From assembly GCF_964188355.1 (NCBI RefSeq), contig NC_134171.1:68704303-68768302 (forward strand): DNA of 64,000 nt. Reading direction: 5' to 3'. The DNA comes from Buteo buteo (taxonomy: Eukaryota; Chordata; Aves; Accipitriformes; Accipitridae). The notes beneath the pieces were generated by a model that ran no database searches, was not told the DNA's origin, and worked only from the letters and a program-made list of their open reading frames with translations. The position numbers and the translations under genes were made by a program. Shown piece after piece: positions 34,013 to 47,984 of this stretch (position 1 is its first letter; the number at the start of each line of letters is the position of its first letter).

Positions 34013-37000
34013 TCTCTGTTAACTCTATTAACTCTAAGGTAACTGTGCTCATTAAAGACCTTATCCAAACCACCTTTTGCCCAAGAAAAAGGTTCCCATT
34101 AACTGAATCGAATCAGGCCTTGGCTTTCCTACTGCCTGAAGATAGAACAACAGGATTACAAAAACACATTCTTGTGGCGATCCAGTTGATCAAATGTAGT
34201 ATCATACTCACTTTATTCTATATAAAGCTCATTATTAACACCAGATAAAGCCCAATCCATAAATCTAACAAACACCCAAACTTGGATTTTATGATGTTAA
34301 CAGGAATCATGCCATTGATTTCAGTATGGACAGGCTCTCTCTCCAGGTCTTTATTTCTCTCTAAGAGCCAGTAGCGTCATCCAGTGCTGCAAGAACACAG
34401 TGCTGTACCCAAGACAGCACCGTGGTTACCTCAGTCCCCAGGTGACTGAACATGTTCTTTTCTGTAAAGAAAAACAGAATATTTTAAATTCACTGACAGG
34501 TTAACTGCAACCAGACCGGTCATTTTGTTGTGACACTGGAAGACTTTTGCTACGCAGGCTGAGAGGATTTTTTCTTTGAGGCGACCACAACAGATTGTCT
34601 CTACTGTATAATATTCCTCTTGGTCTTCTAAAATATCGCCTTACATCTTTGTTCCATCCAGCCTTCTTTTGCCTAAAATCATGCTTACTCTAGACCTACC
34701 TGTCTAGAGTAAAGACTAAAGTCATGCTTACATGCTTGCAGGTATGTCTAGAGTGGCCTATGGGACCTTTATTAGAAAAGGCAGCTGATTTAATTGGGGA
34801 CTGGTGTGAGAGACTGAAAGAGTTAATGTCTCAAACATTGTGGTGGGGCAAGTTCTGCTTAAGGACGAACTCTGCTGGGAAGCTGTGGCAGTAGTTTGGC
34901 TGCTTCATGCTCAGAATTCTTCTTTCAGTTTCTGGTGGTGCATTATTTCTGAATTTTTCCTTGCATGCTTTCTCTTAACAATTCCAACATTAACTCACAC
35001 CTTTATTACCTCAGAGCTGTAAATATGTCTCTAGCAGCCCCGTGGCAAGGCACTGCTGTAGGGCACGATGCCTTTTTCACTTTATCACTAGGTGCGTATT
35101 GAAAGTTTGCCTCTCCTTTCTACCCCTGCCTCCCCTCCTGTCAGGAAACCAGATTTTTCAATCAGAGTGTCTGGGCAGCCGGTTCAAAGGCAGGCTAATT
35201 CTTCAGTAGCTCTATAAATAATCCTGTCTCTGTCTGCTCCTCCAGGTCAGCAGCTCAGGCCTCCTGGTACCATAGAAGTCTCTGTCATTGGGACCTTTGC
35301 GCTGCGACTGCACATTTTTGGGCAACAGGGCATGTAACACATTTTTGAGTCTTCATATGCCAAGATGCAGAAAATCAATTTTAATGTCCCTACAAAAAAG
35401 AACTAGTGAAGCAAAAGGCTATCAATATTGCCAGACACCCTCCTGTACTGAAGGGATGAAGAGAAATGCTACAAAAGTAAAAAGAGGTTCAGCACTTTTT
35501 TCCAGCCAGTTACTACTGTGACGGTAATTAGCTGTATAACACAGTGCAGGGGAATGGAAATGGGAAAGTGAGTGTCTTCTTCATCATTTTCTTAAGAAAT
35601 ATTTGTTTCAATAAAACAAAAATTTGAAAGATTATGCTTTCTTTGCCTGCTTATTAGTAGATCTTACTCTGTTTGGGTCAGCAAGGGATCAGAGATCAAA
35701 TGAGAAAATTGAAAAGCAGCATCTAGAAACCTACAATACCTGAAGAGAAAGTGTTGAGAAAAAATTCCCAAGACAGAAGTAATCAAATAGTAAATTAATG
35801 GTACTACAAAGATCTCCTTGTAGTTTTAATTAAAATCCCTATTTCATGTCACTCAGTAATAATTGGCATTATCATATCTTGCTGCATCTGAGGCACAAAA
35901 CCACCCATATCTTGATTTTTAAGCCCTCACGCTAGCTTCAACATTTATAATGGTTTAACTCCACAGATGAGAAAATAGAAAGTGGAAAGAAGAGAATGAA
36001 CCAAACTGTTTTTTAAAAGCTGAACATTAAATGTATTCAGAATGTTTCATTTCAGGGTTTTGACAGAGGCAAATTCTAAAATCTTGGAATGCATGGTAGA
36101 AAAGAAGTCAACAGCTTTTGTCAGCAAGTAACACATAAATGTGAATTATTTCAATCATATGAGAATCTTAACCTTTGCAACTGTGCCTTTCTAAGGATAT
36201 TTCAAGTTGTGCATGAACTGGCACTCTTTTGTGTGCTCATACAAGGCATGTTCTTGTTCTTCTAGTTTTCTTCACCATGTTTGCTGCTGCTAGCCTTTTT
36301 CTTTCTGGCTGCATCCTGAAACAATTTCTCAGTGCACTCCGAGTGTTGCACATGGCTATCTATTGGTTTTATTTAGCAATAGGGGAGAGTTGCGTTGTGC
36401 AAGACTGCTCTGTTTAACATATAGATACTGATACTCACACACAAAATATCAGCACAGCATTTGGCACAGTGAAAGTCTTTTCAGGCTGGCTATATGTCAA
36501 AAACAAATGGATGTTCAACAGGTGGATTTAGTTGGTCTTTCATTTTCCTCTAAATATCCTCTTAATAACAGCATCATTTAAGCGACTTCAGGAAGAAATA
36601 ATGGTGAGTGCAAAGAGCCAAATATAATAAGGCTGTGAGAAACATGTTCATACAGCACATTTTAATGTGTCCTGGATTACAAACTAGGTGATTCCCTAGA
36701 AACACCTACAATAAAAAAAGTTTGGTGTGAATAGCTCCTTCTATTATGAACCAGCTGTTTGCAGAATTATGCAGGTATCACCATGCAACCCACTTAAAAA
36801 AAAAGAATAACGTAGCTTGAGAAAGATTACAAAAGAACAAGTTTGAGGGATTATATCAGAAAAAAATACTCAAGCACAAAAAAATATTGTAAGTACGCCA
36901 GACAGGGACCCACAGGCACTTAAAACACAGTATCCTATAGGGTAACAAACATACAGACATGGTATCAGAAAAAGAAGTTAGGCATTTTGAGTGCTGCGTA

Positions 37001-37640
37001 TGCTCAAAATATATAAAGCTGAAAATAGATATTCAACATACAATAGAAAAAAAAATCTGAATTATTAAATCCATGGTAGTTTTCTCTGAGCGATACTTGC
37101 TCATAACAGCTACTTCAATGAAGCTTTCTAAAAATACTGAAATAGTCACAGCTTTTGCTACATTATTTTATGCTGAAAGCGTGTTGCTGTGGCATGTGAA
37201 ATAATTTTAATATTTGTACCACTGAAAAGACATGGTCAGTATTCTGCTACTACAAATGGTTATTTTCTGTTGGAAATTCGCCGGTAATAGGATGATTGGT
37301 GGGCTGTGAATGCATGTGTAAATAACAAACTCAGAGTGCACAGGGCTGTCAATTTCTGGAAATAAATAAATCACATTCTGAGTTATTTTGCTAAATGAAA
37401 GTGTGTACATCACTTCTGTATATAAAGTACTATTATATTTCTAGCTGAGACAGAGAAGATTTTCACAATAACGGTGTGGGGGGGGTTTATACTGTAACTT
37501 ATACCTATAGCCATGAAACATATAGAATACATATGCTGAGAAATCTGTGGTAGTTTGGTTTTCCCAGCAGTAGGAAAAATACATATTCTGAAGATCATGT
37601 TTTTAAAAAGAAAATCCTGGGGTGGAAGTGAGATAGAGCA
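34013..37640. other. gene-free AT-rich stretch
   Basis: No gene is supported. An 11-bp perfect inverted repeat lies at 34685-34712. Near 34300-34335 a CCATTGATTTCAGTATGGA phrase may be a trace of an ancient repeat. AATAAA at 35611 is not preceded by a recognisable gene. Confidence 0.45.
34685..34712. repeat. 11-bp inverted repeat (hairpin)
   Basis: TTACTCTAGAC (34685-34695) and GTCTAGAGTAA (34702-34712) are perfect complements around a 6-base loop. A further TGTCTAGAGT copy occurs at 34745-34754. The stem is too short for a microRNA precursor. It could be a fortuitous palindrome or a relic of a transposon end. Confidence 0.7.
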
Positions 37641-37644
37641 GCCA

Positions 37645-37910
37645 TCAACTCTGCCTCCACAGCAAGAAGCAGGCAGAGCCTTGCTGGTGACCAGGCGCGT
37701 CACCCGTGCCCAGGGGTGGCAGGGCAGCCCCGGAGCGGACCCTCCTGGCCAGGCATCGGGGGTGTGCCAAGACCCCCAGCTCTGCGGGAGCGCGGGGATG
37801 CCCAGGGGATCTCCCCAGCACCCGCCAGCAGCAGCACAGCCGTCCCTTGGTGGGACCCGGGGCCACCACAGCGTGCATCCATCCGCTGGAGGTCCATCTC
37901 TTGGCTCCAG
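37645..37910. other. GC-rich, CpG-bearing patch
   Basis: Some 260 bp of markedly GC-rich DNA between AT-rich flanks, with several CpGs (GGCGCGTCACCC near 37694, GCGGGAGCGCGGGG near 37784). Three or more frames are open on both strands, so the open frames carry no evidence for coding. It could be an exon of a non-coding RNA, a small promoter, or a biased gene-conversion spot. No family was recognised. Confidence 0.4.
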
Positions 37911-37999
37911 CAAGGGTTTAACTTCTCTGCTTCCCAGAACATCTCCGTTTTGACAAACACATTATTTCCAGTGGCAATCTGTTTTCTTGTAAAATTCCC

Positions 38000-40900
38000 A
38001 GCCGGCTGTAATCAGGATTTACGGCTACTTCCTTCCAGAGGCTGTTTTCTACAACAAAGCAATACAGGTTGCAAGGCTTGTGACAAATATGTCTTTAATG
38101 TCAGTGGCATGCCAGGCAACTGCTTTTTACCCGTGCTTGCCAAGCTGTGCAGAATTAGGTGTTCGTTCTTCTTCTGCCACATTTTAAAAGCAAGTGTGTG
38201 AGCTATTACTGCAAAACACAGCCCTGTCACAAAATAATATAATATCAATAAAAAAGTGTTGCTGCCTTTCACGTGGTATAGTCTACCATTATTAGGTTTT
38301 GCTCATTGATAGAGCCAAACTAGTTTCTAACATAAATCCACAGACTTCCATGTTTGGGGTTTGGGGTTTTTTTTTCACATTAGGAAACAATTAATTTCAT
38401 GCTGTTTATGAACTGTTAAAAATAACTACACCTATTTTTCTCTTTTCTACAGTCTCAATTTTCTGCGGAGGATACCACATGAAAATACAGTGATATAAAT
38501 CTAGATGAACCTGCAGACACATTTATTCACAATGAATTTTAAGAGCTTAAAGCGCAAATGCAATGCAGCTCACTAGCTTTCCTTTCAGTGGTCCTGAGGC
38601 ATATAGCAACAGCTTATTATACTGATGTACTATACAGTTTGGGTTTTGCCAGTTCTCAAAAATCATGCAAGCCTATATAACCAAAATTGAAATGATACCT
38701 TTGTGGTTCACTTCTCTTTATCTTTCTACTTGCGACATGTATGTACTGCAACATACTTGCTCTACTCATTTGGTATTTATCATCACTGTGAATAGTTCTT
38801 ACTCAGTTTGTGTATTAATTTGGATGACTGGCATAAGCTGTACCTCGCTTGTTTTCAGGTGTTGAATTCAGTTAGAAATTCATGCTGTAGAAATGCCTAC
38901 CAGCACTAAGCTCTCAGGGCATGTATGTATGACCGTGGGTGAAGGTAGGATTAAGTTTAGCTATTTTTTGACTCAAGTGGCATCTGGCAGAGCATTTCTT
39001 GCAATTCCAAATGTGCCTGCAAGACTAGTTAACATGTTACAAGAACCACTATAAGTGTGAGATTTTTGTTAGCCTCTGACTTAGCATTGGTTAGAAGTTT
39101 CCAGAAGCCTAACCAAAGTCGGAACAAGCTGACTCCTTGCATTTAACAAAAACAAAAACACAAAAACAAAAACAAAGTGCTATGTCCTTTCTTCTCTGTT
39201 TTCTCGTCTCTGGTAGATCAAATATTATGATACACGATCAGTAAGAAATGGTACCCATAATGTTGGCGTAAAGGAGCAAGGGAAGGACTGGAAGAAGAGA
39301 GAAGGAAGAAATTTAGAGACCGCAGAAGACACCTGAGTGCAGCCTCTGCAGGTGTATGAGGAAGGGAATGGATAGAAAACGGTTTCAATCTCAGCTCCCT
39401 TTCCTCCCCACTGGCTTTCTTTTCAGTTTAAGAATTAAGAAAGAGGTCATGGTGCTTTATTAAAAGCTCTTCAAGTCATCGACCGGCTGTTTATCCATCA
39501 GGAGCCTCAATGCTCTGACGGAGGAGATCAGTGAAAACAGCCACCATCTTCCTATTTCCTTTGCAACCTGCATTTGGGAGCATTCCTGATCAGAAGGGAA
39601 AAAACCCTAGGTATTCTGAGTCACAAGCCTCCATTCAAACGGCTCCCTTCAAAGGTGTAGCATCTTTTTACATAGCGAGAGTCTTTTTTTCATTTGGAAG
39701 AAACTCCTTCGGCTGCAGAACGCGGTGCCGACTACTCGTCCCACGTTGCTTCCTGAGGGGAAGCGTTTCAGCCCCGCAGCCGCCAGGGAGCCTGCAGGAC
39801 CCGGGGTGCTGCGAGATGACTGCTGAAGGACAGACAACGCCACTTCAGTGCAGGACAATTACAGCACCCCTCCCTCCCTCCCATCCAGCATGGATACCTG
39901 TGCATCCTGTCCTGTGGCTTGTAATATTAGAAAAATCAATAATCTCTCTAGATAAGGTGTTATTTAGAGAGAGCCTCCCTCCCTGGGTCTCTCTCCAGCT
40001 CGCTGCCTCATCCCCTTTCCAGCCACTCCTCCTCCCTGCCCAGACACATCCCTTCCCATCCCCTCCCACACCCCAAGCCAAGGGCTCGGAGCAGGTGAGG
40101 AATGCCTAGATGCCAGCTAGGAGCGCGTCTCAGCCCCCAGCACAGGTCCTGGGCTGGCCCTGGTGTCCTGAGAGCCTCCACAGCAGCCTTGGGGCTCCTT
40201 GCAAGAGCAAACGGCTACAGAATATTCTCAAATGTGGTGGCTCCCATACACTGAAAACAGTTTTCTTTATCTCAAGGAAAATATCTATTATTATTCGGGT
40301 AAGCCTTCCTTAATGCTTTTATTCCTCTGTTTCCCACCTTACAAACAGCAAACAGAATTAAACTCTCAGACAACTGTCGGTGTGGGAGAGGAAGAGCAAA
40401 CACTGACTTGTACATACACACTTCTTAAGGATCTGCCTCTTATTTTACCAAAAACAACCTTCTGTTATTCAGCCTTAGTAAGTCTTGATGATTTAAAATA
40501 AAGTTTTTGAGTGATGTGCTGCTCCTTCTCCCCTAGGGGGGACATGAGGAGAGCAGGTGCCTTCGCACAGCCCTAGACCCATAGTTAAGGTTTTGTTCAT
40601 CCTCTGACTCAAGCACACAGGGGCAAAGCCTAAAAACTTATTAACAGAACACAGATCTTTCTAAACATTTCCCATCAGGTCCACAAGGTGCGAGAGACCT
40701 AGCTCAGCACCAGAAGGCGGCTCCAAAGCAGCGCATGGAGGTACCGAGAACCCTGAGGAGACACCAACCTGAAGACATGGGACAGCAAAGAGCCACTCAT
40801 GAAGGACACGGCCCAGCCACTGCAAAGGCACGGGTTGTCCCCAGTCATCCTTGTGCCACTGCTACTGGTGTAGGACTGTAAGCGTTTCCCTGGGAGAGCC

Positions 40901-41900
40901 TTCCCCAACCCACCACGCTGGGTGTCTCCTCTTCCCACAGGCCCTTGCTCCAGAGGGCTGTCCATGGGTGTTGGTTTTTACTTCCGAAGTTGAAACGTTT
41001 CCTGAAATGCTGTCAAAACTTGTCATCACTAAATAGGTCAGACTGGCTGGAGAAGTGCGTAGGCTTCTCCTGAAACCTCGCCAACATGTCTTAACCAGTG
41101 TCCTTTCATTGCTGGGGTGTTTTTGCCATGTCCAAACTGAAGCCCTACCGACAAATAAAAGTTAACTCCAAAACTCACTCTAACTTTTGTCCTAACATGG
41201 CTTTGAGCCAAAGGCAAAGAGTTAGTGCTTTAATCCACTTCACCATCTATCCCTCTGGGGGTTCATAACTCAGCCATGAATGTTTGTTTTGAGCTGAAAC
41301 TTGTAGTGCAGGTTCTCCGCCAAAGAGCCATGGCAGGCCAGTGGGCAGCGGCTCTCCGGCAGGCACCACGGCCCCCGCAGAGCACACGGTGAGGAAGAAG
41401 CTGGGGACGTGGGGGAGAGGAAGGGCAGAGCCCCCCTGCAGGGAGAGAGGTAGGAAACACGTCCAAATGCAGCCTGGGAAGGGGGGGAGGGAGGCAGGGA
41501 GGGAAAAATTGAGACATATATACGCTAACACCTTCATATTTGGCTTGCATATTCTTACTCTGTTATGGTTTGGCTGTCTTGACTTTTCACTCTGCAAGCT
41601 CTTTGCACAGACTGGGTCTTTCTCTTGATCCTGACTAGGTGGTGTTGGTGTCAGTATAGTGCTCTGAATCATCATAATCACAATTATAATAATGTCAGTG
41701 TGGCTGGTTCTTATTTCTACAACTGACCAGTTTTGTATTTGTGAGCATACATTTTCGCATCTTGGAAAGTTTTATGCAGATTTTTGTAATGCAGAATAAG
41801 ATTCAAGCAAACAATGCACTTCATCTGAGGTCCTACCACGGGGCTGCCTGCATGTCTCAGGCTTTAGGCTGTGGGGTTTTTTACAATGTCCCCATGAAGG
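38000..41900. other. gene-free stretch with GC-rich patches
   Basis: No gene is supported. The 192-codon ORF at 39531-40109 spans a GC-rich patch (39700-40110) and lacks any domain. A (CAAAAA)n tract is at 39145-39176. Another GC-rich patch lies at 41320-41500, purine-rich on the plus strand. Confidence 0.45.
39145..39176. repeat. (CAAAAA)n simple repeat
   Basis: About five copies of CAAAAA with one interruption (ACACAA). Confidence 0.85.
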
Positions 41901-41904
41901 CTGG

Positions 41905-42045
41905 AAATACTATCTCCATTTTACAGAAGAGGAACTGAGGGCCAGAGAAGATAAATTACTTCCCTGAGGCCAGGTAGGATGTCTCAAGCAAAGCAAAGAA
42001 TGGAAATGTTTCACAGAATCCAGATCACTGAAGTCCTGTGGTGGA
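41905..42045 (-). repeat. MIR-like SINE, minus strand
   Basis: ATACTATCTCCATTTTACAG at 41908-41927, then AAGAGGAACTGAGGGCCAGAG, AAGATAAATTACTTCCCTGAGGCCAGG and further matches to about 42040. This follows the MIR complement 'tatccccattttacagatgaggaactgaggcacagag...ttaagtgacttgcccaaggtca' in order. It runs antisense to the window and is one of the better preserved ancient repeats here. Confidence 0.65.
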
Positions 42046-44700
42046 TTCCCAAGCATGGGGACACTGAGTTGTGAACTATGACCTTTACTGGCTAAAAAAT
42101 AAAATTAGACATCCTCTTATGAGAACACAAAGTACTTTATATATGCCGTGTTTACCGACAGTTTTCCTCGGTTTTGATTTCTAGAGTTACCTCTTTAATC
42201 TCTTTAATGCAAAGCTTGGTGGAATTACATCAATAATGGATCTAATGAAAGATTTTCCATTTCTAAAATCCTTTTTCTGTTCTGACATGCACCTTCAACA
42301 CACATCTTATTGAACAGCTCTCTTGTTTTGCTTACGTAGCTACTCCTTTCTTTAGAAATCTTTCCATGGGTAGCAGTTAATCTAAATTTTGAAACTCCAG
42401 AAGGAAAACAATCTTTATAACTTACTGTCATCTGTATATGGGTATACGTACACTATGCCTGATCAGAGGTACACCAGCAAAGATTGTTGCAGCTGTAAGC
42501 ACGGTAAATAACATTTTATTTAACATGTTTGTATTTAACATGCTTATCATTTATTTAACAGGGGCACAGTCACCCAAGCTGTAAATTCCTGACAATTTTT
42601 TGATTGATCCAAGCTGTTTGATTTGCAGCAGGGGCCAAGTTTCAGTATGAAAGTACATGGCAAAACCATATTCTTTATCAACTACTGACGAGTCAGTGTG
42701 AGGATAGGCACGATTAAGCAAGTGCGTGAATGTGAATAGATGAAAAGTTGAGGTGTTCTTGGAAATGCAGCTCTCGGTGCGCAATGCTGCACAAAGATCT
42801 GCCCACTTAATTCTGGCTGAGAGAGCATTAAATGATCAATCAACAGCTCACCCACACAACCATTTACCTTCAACAGAAAAAGGGACAGAGCTTGCATGGG
42901 AAGAAGAGACGCTTATTCAGGCAGGCAGTTGCAGAAGCTGGAAAGCTGAAGGATGAACCGTTCTGATGAGAAAAATACATCCCAATTTCCCGCTGGTACC
43001 TCAGAGCAAGCTGTATCAAACAGGATGACTGGCACAGCCTACATAGTTCTGTGCTTCGTACAGGAAAATGGCTGCAAAAAGGTGTCAAATGAGTAGAACA
43101 GCCACCGTCAACCACCTGCACAGGCCTTTGCAGCAGAATACAATCACCAGGTTTGCAGTCCTCTTTGTTGTAAGTCCACATCACGCTCCCATCAGTATGT
43201 AAATAGCAACACTTCACATGTGGGCACACTGATGAGGCATGTCTCTGGGCCATTCAACTCCATTTCTGACTTCCTGACATCAGCAAGCCCACTTTAGCCA
43301 AAGATGTTGCACAAGAATGGCTTTTGCCAGATGCCATTTAGCAGATCAAAAACACAACAAGTGGTCACTCCCATTTCTTGAGTTGCTGAGTCATTGACAG
43401 GAAAAATAGACAATGATTCACCATATATGTAGGAGATGGGTGCATTGCAGTGGCTATGCTGTGCCTTGTAACCAGCTGGCATGCCACAAGGAAAAACCTT
43501 TGCATACTTTCCAAACCATATTTTACTATATGCTAATGACATAAAAGGCTAGAAAGCTTATTGAGATAACACCACTGACGGCTACAGATGACTCACAAGT
43601 CTGACATTCATGGATCCTTATATACAGGTACTTTGCCTTATAGGCACATACACCAGTATACTATCAATAAGCGTAGATGTGCAAAGAAGAGATGCAGGAG
43701 GGTCATCTTAGGAATATTAACGTAAACTTCTTGAAAGATATGCTTGCATTTCAAGCACATCTGATACCTATGAAGACACAACTAATTTCTCTTCTACATC
43801 TTACTCTGTCCCATTCACGGCATTACAAAAAGCGGTTGAGCTCCGCTCTCTAATGTATGCCGCTTCACAACCGCCAGTCCAAGTGAGAAACCGAGCCTGC
43901 AGGCAGGCAGAATAAGACATTACTGAGGATTCCCTTTGAGACGGAAAAACGAACAATCATCAAACCTAGTATTAATGTAGGACATCAAAAGATGCCTCAG
44001 CAGAGGTCATGCATCTTACCTGTCTTCTCATTTCCAAAGCCAAATTAGCACAAACATTCTTTGAAGTACCAGTGTTTACCCAGGAGCCGTTCTAATGACT
44101 AAGCAAAAGCATTTTGCACTTCATTTCAACCGTGCATACTGCTTTGAACGGGTGCTCTAGTCATGGAGCGTGTTCTAGTCCGCTAGCACCCAACTGCAGA
44201 AAAGGGCTTGTGACCCACCAAAGAAAAACCTGTTCTGGGAAAGCCTTCAGGCCACAGGATCACACGCTGGCAGTCACCACCTGCCTGTCAGCACAGGCAA
44301 TCTGTCACTTGCGCCCTCTGTCACCCAGGTTTATCGGGCGGTCTGTCTGCTTTTCATTAAATGGCAGGGGAGCGACACGAGTTGACCTCCTTGCACCTGG
44401 TTCCTGGAGTCCTCTGTATGGTCCTTCTCCACAACCCTGTTCTCACAAAAGCAGCAGAAAAAAACCCTACCAACCAAACAAAAATACTTGAGAGAGAAAG
44501 ACAAGGAGACAGGAACTGGTGAAACATCCTAGCTCTCTGGCTCTTGAGAACCAGCATTTGCTCTTCCCGGCAGCCCTCTCTCAACACAGCAGCACTGGCT
44601 GACATACAGTGGGACTTTGTGCTCTGGCTTTTTCAGTGTTTTTCTCTTTCCTTTGGGTGATTATTAAGTGTGTTCACTTCTCCAATATTTGTCTCTTCGG
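42046..44700. other. gene-free stretch
   Basis: No gene is supported. There is a short direct repeat of TATTTAACATG at 42518-42545. The remaining ORFs (for example 42870-43253 minus and 44114-44491 plus) have no domain. Confidence 0.45.
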
Positions 44701-44705
44701 TCTAG

Positions 44706-44906
44706 AAATAGCACAGAAATAATATTTCAGCTGAATGAGAACACGCTGACTTCTGATGTTTTCCACAATGGATGGGTTGATGTTAATATGAAAGATGATG
44801 TACTTGATTTGCTTCGTTTTTACCAGCCTCTAGAGAGTTTAATCTATCCAGAAAAGAAGTGTCTGTCTGATTTTTTTTTCCTGTGTGACTGTCAGTTCAT
44901 CATCTT
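44706..44906 (+). other. exon-like segment (weak candidate)
   Basis: A pyrimidine-rich acceptor (TTTGTCTCTTCGGTCTAG, ending 44705) is followed by 201 bp open in one frame up to TT|GTAAGA, a fair donor. The frame yields residues such as STEIIFQLNENTLTSDVFHN and a hydrophobic/acidic continuation, with a composition like ordinary protein. The frame closes exactly at the GTAAG, as a true internal exon may. I know no family that fits, the -1 base of the donor is T, and the poly(T) within the 3' part encodes a Phe run, so I rank it low. Confidence 0.17.
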
Positions 44907-44910
44907 GTAA

Positions 44911-47900
44911 GACAGTTATTCTAAAACCAAAAAAGTAGAATTCATAAGGCAACTTGATGAGTTTTACTCATCCTATTTGTAGTCAACTTCCTCTATGAGA
45001 TTATGTTGAGATATGTTTAATTGGCCAGCTACCATCAAAAAGGTTTCTCGTGGATTCAGTGCCCAAACTTTGAAAGAAAGGCTTTTTCTGTCTGCTTGTC
45101 AATATTTACTAAATTGAAACTGTTGGATTCAGCTTTATAAAACTGGCCTAAAGCAACACGTTTACTTCATGTTTACTTACAAATGTAAGCTTATTTTGCA
45201 TACTTCCTAGTATTTATTTTCACTCATTTTATTTCCCAAAGGAAAGAAGAAAAAAACCGCATCCGACATCACACAACAACAGAAAGATTTCTCAGGCCGT
45301 GTTTTCTTATTTTTGTAAAGGTTTTTTTAAATCCTCACAGTAGGAAAGTTATTCACTGAATACTGTTAACAAGGATGGTCCTGATTGACTGATCTATGGG
45401 GATAAGTTTGAGCAGCACAGGAAAAGCTGTAAGATGGTGCAGAACAAGGGGTCTCTTGCTCGATGATCACCAGCAGCCAGACCCCAGAGAGCCATGGCAC
45501 CTCCTTACACAAAAGACCCTGCCCATTACCTGGGGGAGCACCAGTTGAAACCATTCAGCTTTGAGGTTTTCCATCAGCAAAAAGAGCAGAAGACAAATTT
45601 AGTTCCTGGTACCTCTAGCTCAAATTCTGGTAACTACAGCCTTTCCCTGCTTTTATTGGACACACAAAGCCCCGAGTGACACAAAAATATGTAAGGGCAT
45701 AAAACAAATGTTGAGCAAGAGCTTCTGCTTTTCTTCCCTAGTCATATGAGGATAAGGTGACATTCAATTACATTAAAAATTGGCAGCTTTGACTAAAGGA
45801 GGTCCTCTTTCACATAATTAATGGATGGAAGTCCTGGCCCCAGGATGACTTTGAAAAGAAGTGCTGCTCCTTGACTCTGATGAATCTACAGGGATCTGCA
45901 CACACTCCCAACCAGCCCCTGGAAATGCAGTCATCTCCCTAGGACTTCCCAGGATCAACAGGCTGCAAGATCCAGGGATTACTCTTTGAAGGGATTTTAT
46001 AGCAAAAGGACCAGAAAAAATGCCTACTTTGACATGTCACTAAATGTTTGTTACATATGACATCTGTACAGCAGTTGTGAAGATTAAATTCACCAGCAAC
46101 AACTAGTGGCATGTGCAGTTTTTCACAACCAGTAGAGTACTGACAACTCTGCTAGAGCTAGGGGCTTCATAGCTAATGATTTAAGAATTTAAGATGGTTC
46201 ATGCTTTTAGGCAACATTTATCAGCTACAAAATCTTAAGTTCTACATTTTCCTTTCCATCATAGCCTGTACTTTTCCCTTGACTTTGATGGTTTTTTTGA
46301 TGACCGAAAATCAGATCTGACACCCACTTCGAGTAGCACATTGGCAAAATTAATAATAAAATAAACATCTCCTGTTAGGTGGATATTTTTTTAAGAAATA
46401 CTGAGTATAACTTGTGACTAGGGACAATAGGTAAGTAGTCCTGGTTCCTTAGTTACCAGCAACTTTTTTGCCACGTTTTTGACAAGCATATTCAGCCACA
46501 TCTAATTGCATGACAAAAGTAACATCTTCAACAGGTTGGAAGTCACCCATGAAGCTGTCCAATTTGGGTCCCCAAGACCTGGAGTGGTATAAATTGAATA
46601 TGTTCTACAGTTACACAATAGTCTTTCATTTCAAGTTTTATTTATAACAGTAGGAGGTGCCTCAAAGACTGATTGCATCTAGATGACTAGTGGGGGAAAT
46701 ACAACAACAGGTGGAGCCAGTATCTGCCCAAATTGCAGCACAAGTGCACCGGAGTTGTTGACAGGGAGTTCTTTTCAGACTATACAAAATACCAAACTAG
46801 AATTTAATTTTGTAGTTCAAATAACATGAAAGTACTGTACAGCACAGGTTGACTAAGAAGAGGACTGGATTATGTTGGATTTCTGTACTAGGTACCACAC
46901 CTATAAAAATTTACTCATACAAACAGTTTCAGCAGGTGGGACCAAAGCTACATCTCACCCGATGTCCTGCTCCAACAGCTGCTCTAGCAAGTGCCCAGGG
47001 AAGAGTGAGACAAGCAACAGCTCAAGTATAAAGGCGTGCTAGCTTGGCTTAAAAGACCAGCTCCTGAATTTCTGTACTTCAAAGTAAGTGTTGGAGCAGC
47101 AAGTTTAAGGACACTTATTTTCTATCGAAACATTCAGGAAAAGTAGATATACGAGCAGAGATGTCATTTTCAATGCTGTAATCTAAGTAATTTGAAATAA
47201 GTACAGCTGTATTGTTAGAGGTTGAACAGGATACATGATTATATAAAAAAAAAAATCAGCTTCACCAAACTATTTATCTTATTTTCTTCACTTTCAGAGG
47301 ATAAGATCATGATGGTGTGATCTCTCCCGCAAAAGACAGGCAATTGCACCTCTCTCCTTGCACGAATGGGTCTCTGGGGTCTTTTGGGGAGGAGAGAGAA
47401 CTGCACCCACCAGTGGAGAGGTGCAAGGTGCTGCTATGCATGATGCTGGCAGCAGGCACAGCCACACAAAGCCACCAGGCAGCCCAAAACAAGGCAGTCT
47501 TGGGAGCGTTGGTAAGTTGAACATGCTTTTCCCAATGGTCAGTGTCCTCCAAATACCAACTTCTGCAAGAGCCTTCAATCTTTATAAAAAACTTACATGT
47601 GTAAGAAGGTACAGATGATATAGGCAGAGCAGCTTAATATTATTTTAATTGATATTTGCCCTTCATGGCGATTCAGCCCAGGGCCTGAAGTGTTAAAATA
47701 GCAAAACAAAATGCATGTGGCAGGCCACATACACCTGGTCAAGATAAGCACCTGAAAGTTAGGATTTCCATGTGAATTAAAGCACTTTATCTTTTGAGAT
47801 TTGTGTCTCACTATTTATAGCACAGCTAGGTGGGTCCTGGTCTTGCAGCCTTAAGCACATGAATAATCCCATTCACTACCACTTCTCAGGAGAACAAGGA

Positions 47901-47980
47901 CTGTAACAGCATCTTTCACTGTCTCTTTCACCATTAGCAACTGCTAGCACCGAGGCCGCTGAGCAGTTGCCATTATAACC
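44911..47980. other. gene-free AT-rich stretch
   Basis: No supported gene, RNA or identifiable repeat. The only marked local feature is a GC-richer patch at 47330-47520 with ORFs on both strands and no domain. Confidence 0.45.
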
Positions 47981-47984
47981 CACA

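Noticed and set aside
39531..40109. 192-codon ORF on the plus strand
   Set aside because: Covers a GC-rich patch; antisense frames are open too; no domain.
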